A DNA stretch of 64,000 bases from Sphingomonas sp. SORGH_AS_0950 (GTDB taxonomy: Bacteria; Pseudomonadota; Alphaproteobacteria; Sphingomonadales; Sphingomonadaceae): contig NZ_JAUTAE010000001.1 of NCBI RefSeq assembly GCF_030818415.1, positions 2,506,001 through 2,570,000 of the forward strand. Reading direction: 5' to 3'. The translations under genes were made by a program, and so were the position numbers. Of this stretch, positions 35,280 to 43,430 are shown one piece after another. The notes below the pieces were generated by a model, which was given only the letters and a program-made list of their open reading frames with translations, did not search any database and had not been told where the DNA came from. Numbering within the stretch: position 1 is the stretch's first letter; each line of letters starts with the position of its first letter.

Positions 35280-35944
35280 ACCGCTTCGCCGCATTGCTGT
35301 TCGATTTCGACGGCGTCCTGATCGACAGCGAATATGAGGGCAATCGCCACCTCGCCGAATGGCTGACCGCCAATGGCCATCCGCATACGCCCGAAGAGGC
35401 GATGCACCATTATATGGGGCTGGCGGGGAAGGACTTCGTCGCGACGATCGAGGCACGGATCGGCCACACGCTGCCCGAGGCCTTTTACGAGGCGCGCCGC
35501 GTCGAGGATGTCCGTGCGATGGAAGAGGGCGTCGCGGCGATCGCGGGGGCGGTCGATTTCGTCCGCTCGCTGCCCGCCGATTTCCCACGCGCGGTGGTGT
35601 CGTCCAGCCCGACCGTCTGGCTCGACCGGCATTTGCGCCATCTGGGCCTGCGCGAGGCGTTCGGCGATCATGTCTATAGCGGGCGCGAGCATGTGACGCG
35701 CGGCAAGCCCGCGCCCGACCTGTATCTCTTTGCCGCCGACCGGCTGGGCGTGCGGATCGAGGATTGCGCGATCCTGGAGGACTCCCCCGTCGGCGCGACC
35801 GGCGCGGTGGCCAGCGGCGGCCATGTCATCGGCATGTGCATGGGGACGCATTGCGGCGTCGGCCACGACCAGCGGCTGCGCGAGATCGGCGTCGCGGCGA
35901 TCGCGCAGGATTATGCCGATGTGCGGCGCGAACTGGGGTTCTGA
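35276..35944 (+). CDS. HAD superfamily hydrolase, subfamily IA
   Basis: 222-residue beta-phosphoglucomutase-like HAD phosphatase. Motif I LLFDFDGVLIDSEYEGNRHL (nucleophile Asp10), motif II AVVSSSPTVWLDRHL, motif III Lys in TRGKPAPDLYLFAADRLG, motif IV CAILEDSPVGATGAV. An alpha-helical cap lies between motifs I and II. Substrate unknown; sugar phosphates or phosphoglycolate are usual. Coupled to the PLP-homeostasis gene. Confidence 0.88.
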   Translation: MNRFAALLFDFDGVLIDSEYEGNRHLAEWLTANGHPHTPEEAMHHYMGLAGKDFVATIEARIGHTLPEAFYEARRVEDVRAMEEGVAAIAGAVDFVRSLPADFPRAVVSSSPTVWLDRHLRHLGLREAFGDHVYSGREHVTRGKPAPDLYLFAADRLGVRIEDCAILEDSPVGATGAVASGGHVIGMCMGTHCGVGHDQRLREIGVAAIAQDYADVRRELGF

Positions 35945-35960
35945 GCGCCCAACGCTCCGA

Positions 35961-36046
35961 TCAGCCTGAGCGAAGTCGAAGGCCACGGGAATGACCCTTG
36001 TGGCTGAGCGCGGGGCGTGCACTTCGACTTCGCTCAGTGCGAACGG
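35961..36046. repeat. Inverted TTCGACTTCGCTCAG repeats, HAD/ribA gap
   Basis: The arms TCAGCCTGAGCGAAGTCGAA (35961-35980) and CACTTCGACTTCGCTCAG (36020-36037) face each other across about 36 bp between convergent genes. Same family as at 3929, 14454 and 28148. Confidence 0.82.
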
Positions 36047-36061
36047 AGGATAGGCAGAGCG

Positions 36062-37111
36062 TTAAAGCTGGTGCCCGGTCCGGTCGCGCTTGGTCGCCAG
36101 ATAGCGTTCATTGTGCGGATTGGGCGGCAGGCTGTGCGCGACGCGCTCGACCACGCGCACCCCCGCTGCCTCCAGCCCCGCGACCTTGGCCGGGTTGTTG
36201 GTCAGCAGCCGCACCTGGTCCTGCCCCATCAGGGTCAGCATCCGCGCCGCCACCCCGAAATCGCGCGCGTCGATCGCGAAGCCCAGCCGGGTATTGGCGT
36301 CGACCGTGTCGAAACCCTGATCCTGAAGCTGATAGGCGCGCAGCTTGTTGACCAGTCCGATCCCGCGCCCTTCCTGCCGCAGATAGAGCAGGATGCCCCA
36401 GCCTGCCTCGGCAATGGCCTGGATCGCGGCATGGAGCTGCGGCCCGCAATCGCATTTCAGGCTGCCCAGCACGTCGCCGGTCAGGCATTCGCTGTGCAGC
36501 CGCACCAAAGGCGGCTGTCCATTGGGCTGGCCGATCTGCAAGGCGACATGCTCGCCCGCCGCATGGGGCGAACGGAAGGCGACGATCTCGGCATTCTCGG
36601 CGCCCGCGACGGGCAGCCGCGCGCGGGTGGCGATGGCCAGCGCCTCGGCATTTTCATGCGCGGCGATATCGGCGAGCGACAGCTCGGCCTCGACGCCGGT
36701 CCCACCGACGAAGAAGGCGGGCAGCATCCCTGCGATGCGCGCGAATCGCACCGCCGCCGCCGCGACCGCCGGATCGGGCAGGGGCAGCGCGCGATAGGGG
36801 CCCTTGAGCGGGGTTGCGAGGTCGAATTGCGGATCGGCGAGCGCGGTGGCGGCGGCGAAGTCGATCCACGGCGCGCGCTCGACCAGTACGGCGGCGTCGG
36901 GATCGGCGGCGTCGAGCTGGTTGGTCAGCTTCAGCGTTGCGGCCCGCCCCGCCGAGATCAGCACCGGCGCGCGGGCCCCAGGATCGAAGGCGGCCAGCCG
37001 CAACGGATCGGCCGTCTCGACCGCGAGCAGCGGCTGGCCCGCAATCGCGATCGGCCAGCCCCGGCGCAGCGCATCGATCGCGCGTGCGGCGGCCTTGGCA
37101 TCAGCGCTCAA
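36062..37111 (-). CDS. ribA: GTP cyclohydrolase II
   Basis: 349-residue first enzyme of riboflavin synthesis. The catalytic C-terminal domain carries the zinc cysteines in RLHSECLTGDVLGSLKCDCG (Cys209, 220, 222), YLRQEGRGIGLVNKLRAYQLQDQG and LLTNNPAKVAGLEAAG. The first ~150 residues are an extra domain resembling a degenerate RibB partner, without a clear RibB active site. No ATG fits: TTG at 37111 shares TTGA with the xth stop, a coupled start. The C-terminal RYLATKRDRTGH is typical. Confidence 0.9.
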   Translation of the reverse strand: MSADAKAAARAIDALRRGWPIAIAGQPLLAVETADPLRLAAFDPGARAPVLISAGRAATLKLTNQLDAADPDAAVLVERAPWIDFAAATALADPQFDLATPLKGPYRALPLPDPAVAAAAVRFARIAGMLPAFFVGGTGVEAELSLADIAAHENAEALAIATRARLPVAGAENAEIVAFRSPHAAGEHVALQIGQPNGQPPLVRLHSECLTGDVLGSLKCDCGPQLHAAIQAIAEAGWGILLYLRQEGRGIGLVNKLRAYQLQDQGFDTVDANTRLGFAIDARDFGVAARMLTLMGQDQVRLLTNNPAKVAGLEAAGVRVVERVAHSLPPNPHNERYLATKRDRTGHQL

Positions 37112-37890
37112 AAATCGAATTCCGTCATGATCGGGATATGGTCGGAGGGTTTCAGCCAGCTGCGGCACCCCTCGAACACCCGATGCGACACCGCCTTCTC
37201 GGCCACGTCGCGCGTCGCCCACATATGGTCCAGCCGCCGCCCGCGATCCGACGCCGCCCAGTCCTTCGCGCGGTAGCTCCACCAGGTATAGAGCCGCTCG
37301 GGCGCGGGGACGAAGTGGCGGCCCAGATCGACCCAGTCGTTCGACGCCTGAAGCCTGGCCAGCGTCTCCACCTCGATGGGGGTGTGGCTCACCACGTCGA
37401 GCAGCTGCTTGTGGCTCCACACGTCCGATTCGAGCGGCGCGATGTTGAAGTCGCCGGTCAGGATGGTGGGGCAGTCGAGCTTGCCCGACCAGTCGATCAT
37501 GCGGCCGAGGAAATCGAGCTTCTGGCCGAATTTCGGATTCACCTCGCGGTCGGGCACGTCGCCGCCCGCCGGGATATAGACATTCTCCAGCCGCACGCCG
37601 TTCGGCAGGCGGATGCCGACATGCCGCGCCTCGGCATTGGCCTGCCAGTCGAGGCGGTCGTCCTCGGTGATGGGGACACGGGCCACGATCGCGACGCCGT
37701 GGTGCATCCGCTGGCCATGGATGATGATATGCTCATAGCCGAGCGAGCGGAACAGATCGAAGGGGAAGTCGTCATCGACGACCTTCGTCTCCTGAAGACA
37801 CAGCACATCGGGCGCGGCTTCCGTCAGGAATTGCTCGACGATAGCGGCGCGGAAGCGCACCGAATTGATGTTCCAGGAGGCGATTTTCAC
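37108..37890 (-). CDS. xth: Exodeoxyribonuclease III
   Basis: 260-residue EEP-family nuclease acting as AP endonuclease and 3'-5' exonuclease in base-excision repair. The GTG at 37890 gives VKIASWNINSVRFR, the family start. Active-site segments: LCLQETKVVDDDFPF (metal Glu), GDFNIAPLESDVWSHK, LDHMWATRDVAEK and PSDHIPIMTEFDF (catalytic Asp-His). Coupled to ribA by TTGA. Confidence 0.94.
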   Translation of the reverse strand: MKIASWNINSVRFRAAIVEQFLTEAAPDVLCLQETKVVDDDFPFDLFRSLGYEHIIIHGQRMHHGVAIVARVPITEDDRLDWQANAEARHVGIRLPNGVRLENVYIPAGGDVPDREVNPKFGQKLDFLGRMIDWSGKLDCPTILTGDFNIAPLESDVWSHKQLLDVVSHTPIEVETLARLQASNDWVDLGRHFVPAPERLYTWWSYRAKDWAASDRGRRLDHMWATRDVAEKAVSHRVFEGCRSWLKPSDHIPIMTEFDF

Positions 37891-37964
37891 GAGCGCCGAT
37901 GTAGCGGGGGCAGGGGGGGGAGACAAGATTACCCGCTTCATGGGGTGGCGTTGCATATCTCCGT

Positions 37965-38095
37965 ACCACCCCGGCGGAGGCCGGGGTCCAGATACGGCGG
38001 ATCATCGGGGGCGCGGCGTCTTTGCCTCCCACGCAACGTGATGCGCGCCATCAGCGACATGGCGACTGGGCCCCGGCCTTCGCCGGGGTCGAGAA
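37965..38095. repeat. Inverted CCCCGGCGGAGGCCGGGG-type repeats upstream of xth
   Basis: Left hairpin ACCCCGGCGGAGGCCGGGGT at about 37968 and right hairpin CCCCGGCCTTCGCCGGGG at about 38074, in inverted orientation. Related single hairpins are at 33908, 45743 and 45807. They fill most of the 395-bp gap 37891-38285 together with a terminator and a structured stretch described separately. Confidence 0.78.
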
Positions 38096-38107
38096 GAAGG
38101 GATGCAG

Positions 38108-38134
38108 AAAAAGAAAGGCCCCCGCTCCGGGGGC
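38108..38134 (-). terminator. Rho-independent terminator downstream of lolA
   Basis: On the minus strand GCCCCCG-GAG-CGGGGGC is a perfect 7-bp stem followed by CTTTCTTTTT. It ends the lolA transcript about 150 nt after the stop codon. Confidence 0.82.
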
Positions 38135-38140
38135 ATGGAG

Positions 38141-38285
38141 CGAGGGCCGACCTAGCGTTCGTCACGCAGGCGGGATGAGGGTGCCTGTCCGAGCAACAGG
38201 GGGGAATCTCGAACGCCCCTCAACCGCAAGGCCCTGATAGGACAGGAAACCTGTCGCCTGGATGAATGAAATAGTCCGCGACCGT
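38141..38285 (-). other. Structured 3' untranslated stretch of lolA (possible small RNA)
   Basis: The 145 nt between the lolA stop and its terminator contain a perfect GACAGG-TTT-CCTGTC hairpin, GGGGCGTTCGAGATTCCCCC-like pairing and a distant AGGCG/CGCCT match, but no ORF. I could not match it to 6S, SRP, tmRNA or RNase P motifs. It may be a processed 3'-UTR small RNA or simply structured leader-less UTR. Confidence 0.3.
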
Positions 38286-38921
38286 TCAGTTTCGTGCCGC
38301 CGCTCTCCGCGGGTCGTTGAATCGGAACGCCTTGTCGTCCACCGGCACGCCGAAGCGCTGGTTGGATAGGCGAATCGTGGTCCGGTTATTCTGGCTGTCG
38401 AGCGCGACCCAGCCCTGCATCATCAGCCCGCCCGGCGCGGCGGCGTCGCGCGCGAAGACCAGGGTGATCTTGCCATATTCGGGATGCTTGGGGTCGTTCG
38501 CCTCGACCGAGAGCAGGCGGGGATCGGCGCTGGGCACGACCTTGGCATAACGGCCGATGTCGCGGCTGGGATCGAGCAGCACGCCCAGCGGGGAGTTCTT
38601 GATCGGCCAGCGCTGCACCTGCTTGACCGAATAATCGATGAAGGTCAGCGCGCCGCCATCGGCGACGATCAGCAGGGGCACGCCCTTTTCATACTGGAAA
38701 CGAATCTTGCCCGGCTTCTTCATGGTCAGTGTGCCGGTCAGGACCTTGCCCGCGCGGTCGGTCTGGGTGAAGTCGGCGGTCATCGTCTGCACCGATTGCA
38801 GGTGGCGCTGCACCGCCGCCAGGTCGCCATTGGCCTGGGCCAGCGCGGGGACGGGGGCGGCGACCATCGCCATGGCGGTCGGCGCCAGCAGGGCGGACGC
38901 CACAATCGAACGGATCATCAA
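38286..38921 (-). CDS. lolA: Outer membrane lipoprotein carrier protein LolA
   Basis: 211-residue periplasmic chaperone that ferries lipoproteins from LolCDE to the outer membrane. Signal peptide ending PALAQA (about residue 30). Half-barrel strands: MTADFTQTDRAGKVLTGTLTMKKPGKIRFQYE, LLIVADGGALTFIDYSVKQV, GWVALDSQNNRTTIRLSNQRFGVPVDDKAFRF. Own terminator downstream. BamE, LptE and LolA together show a full outer-membrane biogenesis set in this region. Confidence 0.93.
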   Translation of the reverse strand: MMIRSIVASALLAPTAMAMVAAPVPALAQANGDLAAVQRHLQSVQTMTADFTQTDRAGKVLTGTLTMKKPGKIRFQYEKGVPLLIVADGGALTFIDYSVKQVQRWPIKNSPLGVLLDPSRDIGRYAKVVPSADPRLLSVEANDPKHPEYGKITLVFARDAAAPGGLMMQGWVALDSQNNRTTIRLSNQRFGVPVDDKAFRFNDPRRAAARN

Positions 38922-38985
38922 AACACTCCTTTGGGCACGCCTGTCCTTGCGCGCCGTCTATTGAACGGGTCGTGAATCGCGGGTG

Positions 38986-40386
38986 TTACAGCGTAAAGGC
39001 AGCCTTCAGCCCCAATATGGTGACGTCGTCGGCCTGCGAATAGCCGCCCGGATGGTGGATGAGCTGGACGTTGGGCCGCATCTCCAGCCATTCGGCGGGG
39101 TGGATGCTGTAATAGACTTCGGCGGCATATTCCGATCCCTGCACTGCGGGCCGGGCGGGATCGAGCCGCTGGCCCTGCGCCACCCGCCCGTTCACATGCG
39201 TCCGCGCCACGCCGAAGCCCAGCACGTCGCCCGGCACGGCGGGGACCAGCCCCTTGTAGAACAGGCCCACCGCGACCTGATTGTCGGTGACGCTGGTCGC
39301 ACGGTCGGCCTGGGTCGCGTTGAGGAAGACGCTGAGGCCGTTTTCCGCCTTGCCGTCCTTGGTCGCGCCGGTCAGCAGCTGCTGGATATTGATATAGACG
39401 CCGTAGCGGCTGCTCCGCTCCAGCGGGGCCAGGCCGGTGATCGCGATCGGACGACGGTTGATGTCCAGGAAGACGTCCGCCGCATCCGCCGTCGCGACCC
39501 AGCCGCCCAGCTTGTACGACCCGATCCGCCCGGCGGTCGGGTTGCGGATCCAGCCGATCTCGGCGGGGACCAGCACGCCGGTCGCGCCCTTGAAATGGCC
39601 GATGAAGAAGTCGGTATCCAGGTTGCGCGGATTGATCTCATAGACCGCGCCCTGGACATACAGGTCGTCGCGCGGTTCGTAGCGCAGCCGCGCGCCCCAC
39701 TGGCTGACCGGCCAGTTCTGCCAAGTGTCGCCGACCAGATTGCCCGGCTGTGCGCCGCAGAAGCTGAGATTCATGAAATGGCAGGAGAAGATGGCGAAAT
39801 CCTCGCCCGGATTGGTGCGGCCCAGCTTCAGCTCGAACCGTTCGCCGATCCGCTGCTCGTACCAGAACTGGGTCAGGCGCAGCGTCTGGCCGCGACCATA
39901 GACCTCCTGCACCTGTTGCAGCGTGCCCAGATTGGCGTCGTCGCTGAGGTTGCGGCCGCGCCGATAGGTGAGGGTGGCCTGGAACGCCCCGCCCTTCAGC
40001 CCCATTACCTTTTCCAGGTCGAACAGCGCGCCCGCATCGAACTGCCCGGTTTCGCGAAACAGCGTCTTGCGCCCGCCGGTCAGGTTCGCGGCGCTTTCGG
40101 AGGCATAGCGCGCGGTGACGGTGATGCCGCGTTCGTTCAGCCGCGTGCGGATCTTGTGCCAGTCGCCGATGATCCCCGGCGGCGGGGTGCGACGCGTATC
40201 GGCGGTGATCGCCGACGGCGCGCTGTCGGAGGGGCGGACCGCGCGGCGGCGGGTCGGGATTTGCTGCGTATCGCCGGTGGCGGCATCGGGCGTGATGCGC
40301 GCGGCGGTGGGGACGGGGTCGGTGGTCTGTTGCGGCGACAGCGGGGCCGCGAGCAGCAACGGCGCCCATCCCCAGATCATCGCCAT
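38986..40386 (-). CDS. Carbohydrate porin, OprB family
   Basis: About 466-residue outer-membrane barrel. Signal peptide MIWGWAPLLLAAPLS, then a proline-rich linker. The OprB domain carries GRTNPGEDFAIFSCHFMNLSFCGAQPGN, AEIGWIRNPTAGRIGSYKLGGWVATADAADVF, a series of barrel strands and terminal ILGLKAAFTL. OprB porins pass glucose and other sugars. Whether it serves the arabinogalactan locus 38 kb away cannot be told. ATG 40386 or 40380 possible. Confidence 0.9.
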   Translation of the reverse strand: MAMIWGWAPLLLAAPLSPQQTTDPVPTAARITPDAATGDTQQIPTRRRAVRPSDSAPSAITADTRRTPPPGIIGDWHKIRTRLNERGITVTARYASESAANLTGGRKTLFRETGQFDAGALFDLEKVMGLKGGAFQATLTYRRGRNLSDDANLGTLQQVQEVYGRGQTLRLTQFWYEQRIGERFELKLGRTNPGEDFAIFSCHFMNLSFCGAQPGNLVGDTWQNWPVSQWGARLRYEPRDDLYVQGAVYEINPRNLDTDFFIGHFKGATGVLVPAEIGWIRNPTAGRIGSYKLGGWVATADAADVFLDINRRPIAITGLAPLERSSRYGVYINIQQLLTGATKDGKAENGLSVFLNATQADRATSVTDNQVAVGLFYKGLVPAVPGDVLGFGVARTHVNGRVAQGQRLDPARPAVQGSEYAAEVYYSIHPAEWLEMRPNVQLIHHPGGYSQADDVTILGLKAAFTL

Positions 40387-40492
40387 CCTATAGCCCCCCG
40401 TTTTCCAAGACTTATCGTTGCGCGGGCCTAACGATCCGGGGGGCAAAAGGTGCCGTAAACGTCAATCCTCCCCCGCGCCGGGGAGGATCGGG

Positions 40493-40954
40493 TCAGCCGT
40501 GCTCCGCCGCGCGGACCTGGTCGACATAGTCGCCATATCCTTGCGCCTCCATCTCGCCGAGCGGCACGAAGCGCAGCGAGGCCGAGTTGATGCAGTAGCG
40601 CAGGCCGCCGCGATCGCGCGGGCCATCGGGGAAGACATGGCCCAGATGGCTGTCGCCATGCGCCGAGCGGACCTCGGTGCGGATCATGCCATGCGTGGTG
40701 TCGCGCAGCTCGTTGACATGGGCGGGCTCGATCGGCCGGGTGAAGCTGGGCCAGCCGCAATGCGAATCGAACTTGTCGGCGGAGGCGAACAGCGGCTCGC
40801 CCGAGACGATGTCGACATACAGGCCCGGCTCGCGGGTGTGGAGATATTCGCCGGTGCCGGGGCGCTCGGTGCCGCTCTGCTGGGTCACATAATATTGCTC
40901 GGGGGTCAGCCTGGCCAGGGCTTCCTCGGTCTTGGCGTAACGGGTGTCGGTCAT
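40493..40954 (-). CDS. msrB: Peptide-methionine (R)-S-oxide reductase MsrB
   Basis: 153-residue repair enzyme reducing methionine-R-sulfoxide. Catalytic Cys121 in [13 protein letters not shown]; a likely resolving Cys66 in [29 protein letters not shown] is conserved. The usual zinc CxxC pairs are absent, a recognised zinc-less subgroup. 21 bp after a DsbA-like gene on the same strand, so both may be a thiol/oxidation repair unit. Confidence 0.94.
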   Translation of the reverse strand: MTDTRYAKTEEALARLTPEQYYVTQQSGTERPGTGEYLHTREPGLYVDIVSGEPLFASADKFDSHCGWPSFTRPIEPAHVNELRDTTHGMIRTEVRSAHGDSHLGHVFPDGPRDRGGLRYCINSASLRFVPLGEMEAQGYGDYVDQVRAAEHG

Positions 40955-40975
40955 GGCGTGTCCTTTCCCAAAGAT

Positions 40976-41647
40976 TCAGGCGTCGGCAGGTTCGGCGGCC
41001 AGGATCTGGCGCAGCGCCTGCTCGAAGGATTCGGGCGGCTGTCCGCCCGAGATGAGATAGCGGTTGTCGATCACGATGGCGGGCACCGACTGGATACCGC
41101 GCCCCTGCCACAGCCGCTCCGCCTCGCGCACCTCGGCGGCATAGCGGTCGGAAGACAGGATCGCGCGCGCCTCGTCCTCGGGCAGACCGGCACGGACGGC
41201 GGCGGCGGCCAGGATCTCGCGATTCGAAATATCCTGTCCCTGCGTGAAATAGCTGTCGAACAGCGCGTGCTTCAGCGCGGCCTGGCGCCCCTCGATCCCC
41301 GCCCAGTGGAGCAGGCGGTGCGCATCGAAGCTGTTATAGATTCGCGACGTGTCGCCCATCGCCATGGTGAAGCCCACCGCCGCCGCACGCTCGCGGATCG
41401 TCGCGCGGTTGGCCGCCGACTGTTCGGGGGTGGCGCCATATTTGCGGCCGATATGCGCGACGATATTCTCGCCCTCGGGCGCCATGGCGGGATTCAGCTC
41501 GAATGGCTGGAAGTGCAGATCGACCTCCACCGCCGCGCCCGACGAGTCCGCCAGCCGCTCCAGCGCGATCTCCAGCCCGCGCAGGCCGATGATGCACCAG
41601 GGGCAGGAGATGTCGGAGACGAAATCGATCCGGAGGGGGCGGGGCAT
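40976..41647 (-). CDS. DsbA-family thioredoxin-like oxidoreductase (FrnE type)
   Basis: 223-residue cytoplasmic DsbA-fold protein. The redox motif CPWC is in VSDISCPWCIIGLRGLEIAL, and the C-terminal cis-proline segment in GIQSVPAIVIDNRYLISGGQPPESFEQAL. FrnE-like members are cytosolic disulfide isomerases in stress response; no signal peptide is present here. Start 41647 is the first Met of the family homology. Upstream of msrB. Confidence 0.9.
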   Translation of the reverse strand: MPRPLRIDFVSDISCPWCIIGLRGLEIALERLADSSGAAVEVDLHFQPFELNPAMAPEGENIVAHIGRKYGATPEQSAANRATIRERAAAVGFTMAMGDTSRIYNSFDAHRLLHWAGIEGRQAALKHALFDSYFTQGQDISNREILAAAAVRAGLPEDEARAILSSDRYAAEVREAERLWQGRGIQSVPAIVIDNRYLISGGQPPESFEQALRQILAAEPADA

Positions 41648-41796
41648 GGGCGGTCCTGATGGCGGGCGGGAAGGGCCCTTATGTGGGGATGCCGTCCGGC
41701 TTCGAAAGGGGGGCGGAACGCAAAGCCCCCGGCGGGTCTTTGCCATCGACGGGTCGCAGCCGCTACGACACCGGCCTGCTCCAAGGAGATGACTGC

Positions 41797-42546
41797 ATGA
41801 CCAAGACAGCCCTTATCACCGGCGCCACCGCCGGAATCGGCGCCAGCGCCGCGCGTGCGTTCGTCGCGAGCGGCTGGCGGGTGATCGGCACCGGGCGCCG
41901 GGCGGACCGGCTCCAGGCGCTGGCGGAGGAACTGGGCGGGGCCTTCCATCCGCTCGCCTTCGACATCACCGACGAGGCGGCGCTTGACGCCGCGCTGGGC
42001 GACCTGCCGCCCGACTTCGCGGGGATCGACCTGCTGATCAACAATGCCGGGCTGGCGCTGGGCACGAAGCCCGCCCAGAACAGCGACCTGGCCCAGTGGC
42101 GCACGATGATCGCGACCAATATCGACGCACTCGTCACCATCACCCATCGGCTGCTGCCCCGGCTGATCGAACGGCGCGGGGGGATCATCAACCTGTCCTC
42201 GGTGGCGGCGAACTATCCCTATACCGGCGGCAACGTCTATGGCGGGACCAAGGCGTTCGTGAAGCAATTCTCGCTCAACCTGCGCGCCGACCTGCACGGC
42301 AAGGGGGTGCGCGTCACCTCGATCGAGCCGGGCATGGTCGAAACCGAGTTCACCACGGTTCGCACCGGCGGCGACCAGGCGGCGTCGGACGCGCTCTATG
42401 CCGGGTCCAACCCGATGACGGGTGAGGACATCGCCGCGACATTGCTCTGGGTCGCCGAATTGCCGCCGCATCTCAACATCAACCGGCTGGAACTGATGCC
42501 GGTCAGCCAGTCCTTTGCGGGCTTCCAGGTCGCGCGCGAGAGTTGA
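41797..42546 (+). CDS. SDR family NADP-dependent oxidoreductase (YdfG-like)
   Basis: 249-residue classical short-chain dehydrogenase. Cofactor motif TGATAGIGASAARAF, NAG motif LLINNAGLALG, and catalytic Ser-Tyr-Lys in INLSSVAANYPYTGGNVYGGTKAFVKQF. IEPGMVETEFTTVR and the C-terminal sequence resemble YdfG (3-hydroxy acid/serine dehydrogenase). The start at 41797 follows AAGGAG. Its stop abuts the convergent GNAT gene with no gap. Confidence 0.9.
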   Translation: MTKTALITGATAGIGASAARAFVASGWRVIGTGRRADRLQALAEELGGAFHPLAFDITDEAALDAALGDLPPDFAGIDLLINNAGLALGTKPAQNSDLAQWRTMIATNIDALVTITHRLLPRLIERRGGIINLSSVAANYPYTGGNVYGGTKAFVKQFSLNLRADLHGKGVRVTSIEPGMVETEFTTVRTGGDQAASDALYAGSNPMTGEDIAATLLWVAELPPHLNINRLELMPVSQSFAGFQVARES

Positions 42547-43029
42547 TTATAACGGCCGGTGCATGACCAGCGCCTCCACCGGCCCCAGCGCCGGGTGCCG
42601 GAACGCCCCCGGCACCCGGCCGACCGTGGCAAAGCCCAGCGCGGTCCACAGATGCACGGCGGCGGCGTTGCTGGCGACCACGAAGTTGAACTGCATCGCG
42701 GTGAAGCCGCGCGCGCGGGCTTGGTCGAAGGAATGGAGCGCCATCGCCCGCGCGACGCCTTTGCCGCGCGCGGCCGGGGCGGTCATATAGCCCGCATTGG
42801 CGACATGATCCCCGCCGCCCGCCTGATTGGCGCGCAGATAATAGGTGCCGAGGATCGCACCATCCTCCTCCGCGACGAAGACCGTCTTGTCCCCGCCGAA
42901 CCAGTAAGCGAGCGCGGCCTCTTCGGACATGGCGGGGTCGAGCGCATAGGTTTCGCCCGCGCGGATCACCGGCAGGATGATCGCGGCGATGGCGGGGGCA
43001 TCGGCGGGGGAGGCAGGGCGAATCGGCAT
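42547..43029 (-). CDS. GNAT family N-acetyltransferase
   Basis: 160-residue single GNAT domain. Acetyl-CoA pyrophosphate loop GYMTAPAARGKGVARAMALHSFDQAR (motif A), N-terminal MPIRPASPADAPAIAAI and motif B FNFVVASNAAAVHLWTALGFATVGRVPGAF. The substrate is unknown; similar proteins acetylate small amines or antibiotics. Convergent with the SDR gene. Confidence 0.88.
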   Translation of the reverse strand: MPIRPASPADAPAIAAIILPVIRAGETYALDPAMSEEAALAYWFGGDKTVFVAEEDGAILGTYYLRANQAGGGDHVANAGYMTAPAARGKGVARAMALHSFDQARARGFTAMQFNFVVASNAAAVHLWTALGFATVGRVPGAFRHPALGPVEALVMHRPL

Positions 43030-43202
43030 GGGGCGGATCTAAGGCCGAATGACGATCAGGTCGCGCGATATGGCGGTCATGGTCCCCAAACGAGCGAAGG
43101 AGCTGCTCTCGACCGCTGAACGGCACGGCAGATTGGCGCTTCCATGCAAGGGACGATATGCAGGTAATGTGAGATTTTATGGGATCGTCGCTGACGACGA
43201 AG

Positions 43203-43224
43203 GCGATCTCTTCCGAGAGATCGC
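43203..43224 (-). terminator. Perfect 9-bp hairpin at the tRNA-Gly 3' end
   Basis: GCGATCTCT-TCCG-AGAGATCGC, immediately after the encoded CCA of the tRNA on the minus strand. No strong T tract follows, so it is a processing or termination structure rather than a textbook terminator. Confidence 0.55.
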
Positions 43225-43299
43225 TGGAGCGGGCGAAGGGATTCGAACCCTCGACCCCAACCTTGGCAAGGTTGTGCTCTACCCCTGAGCTACGCCCGC
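43225..43299 (-). tRNA. tRNA-Gly (GCC)
   Basis: A 75-nt tRNA including an encoded CCA. The acceptor stem GCGGGCG pairs with CGCCCGC, discriminator U. The D arm is GCTCAGGGGTAGAGC, the anticodon loop TTGCCAA has anticodon GCC, and the T arm GAGGGTTCGAATCCCTT has the GTTCGAAT-type loop. No integrase or att repeat is seen beside it. Confidence 0.97.
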
Positions 43300-43411
43300 T
43301 CTGGCGTTCCGAACCGGCTGACCGGCTGGGGTGAGGCGGGCTATTAGATGTGGGTTTCGAATCCGGCAAGCACTTTTTTCAATTTTTTTACGGCTGGCGA
43401 CTCCGCCAACA

Positions 43412-43426
43412 GAACATTACAAGAAC
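43412..43426 (+). promoter_or_regulatory. LexA box (GAAC-N7-GAAC) before imuA
   Basis: GAAC ATTACAA GAAC; on the other strand GTTC-N7-GTTC, an exact alphaproteobacterial LexA operator. It ends only 4 bp before the imuA ATG. Confidence 0.85.
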
Positions 43427-43430
43427 ATAT

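Noticed and set aside
38141..38285. 6S, SRP or other known RNA
   Set aside because: None of the conserved sequence motifs of these RNAs is present; kept only as an unexplained structured region.
43225..43299. tRNA-Gly as an integration site for a genomic island
   Set aside because: No integrase, no repeated tRNA 3' end and no change in gene character beside it.
43049..43369. Small ORFs overlapping tRNA-Gly on either strand
   Set aside because: They translate the tRNA (GEGIRTLDP / SGVEHNLAKVG patterns) and are not proteins.
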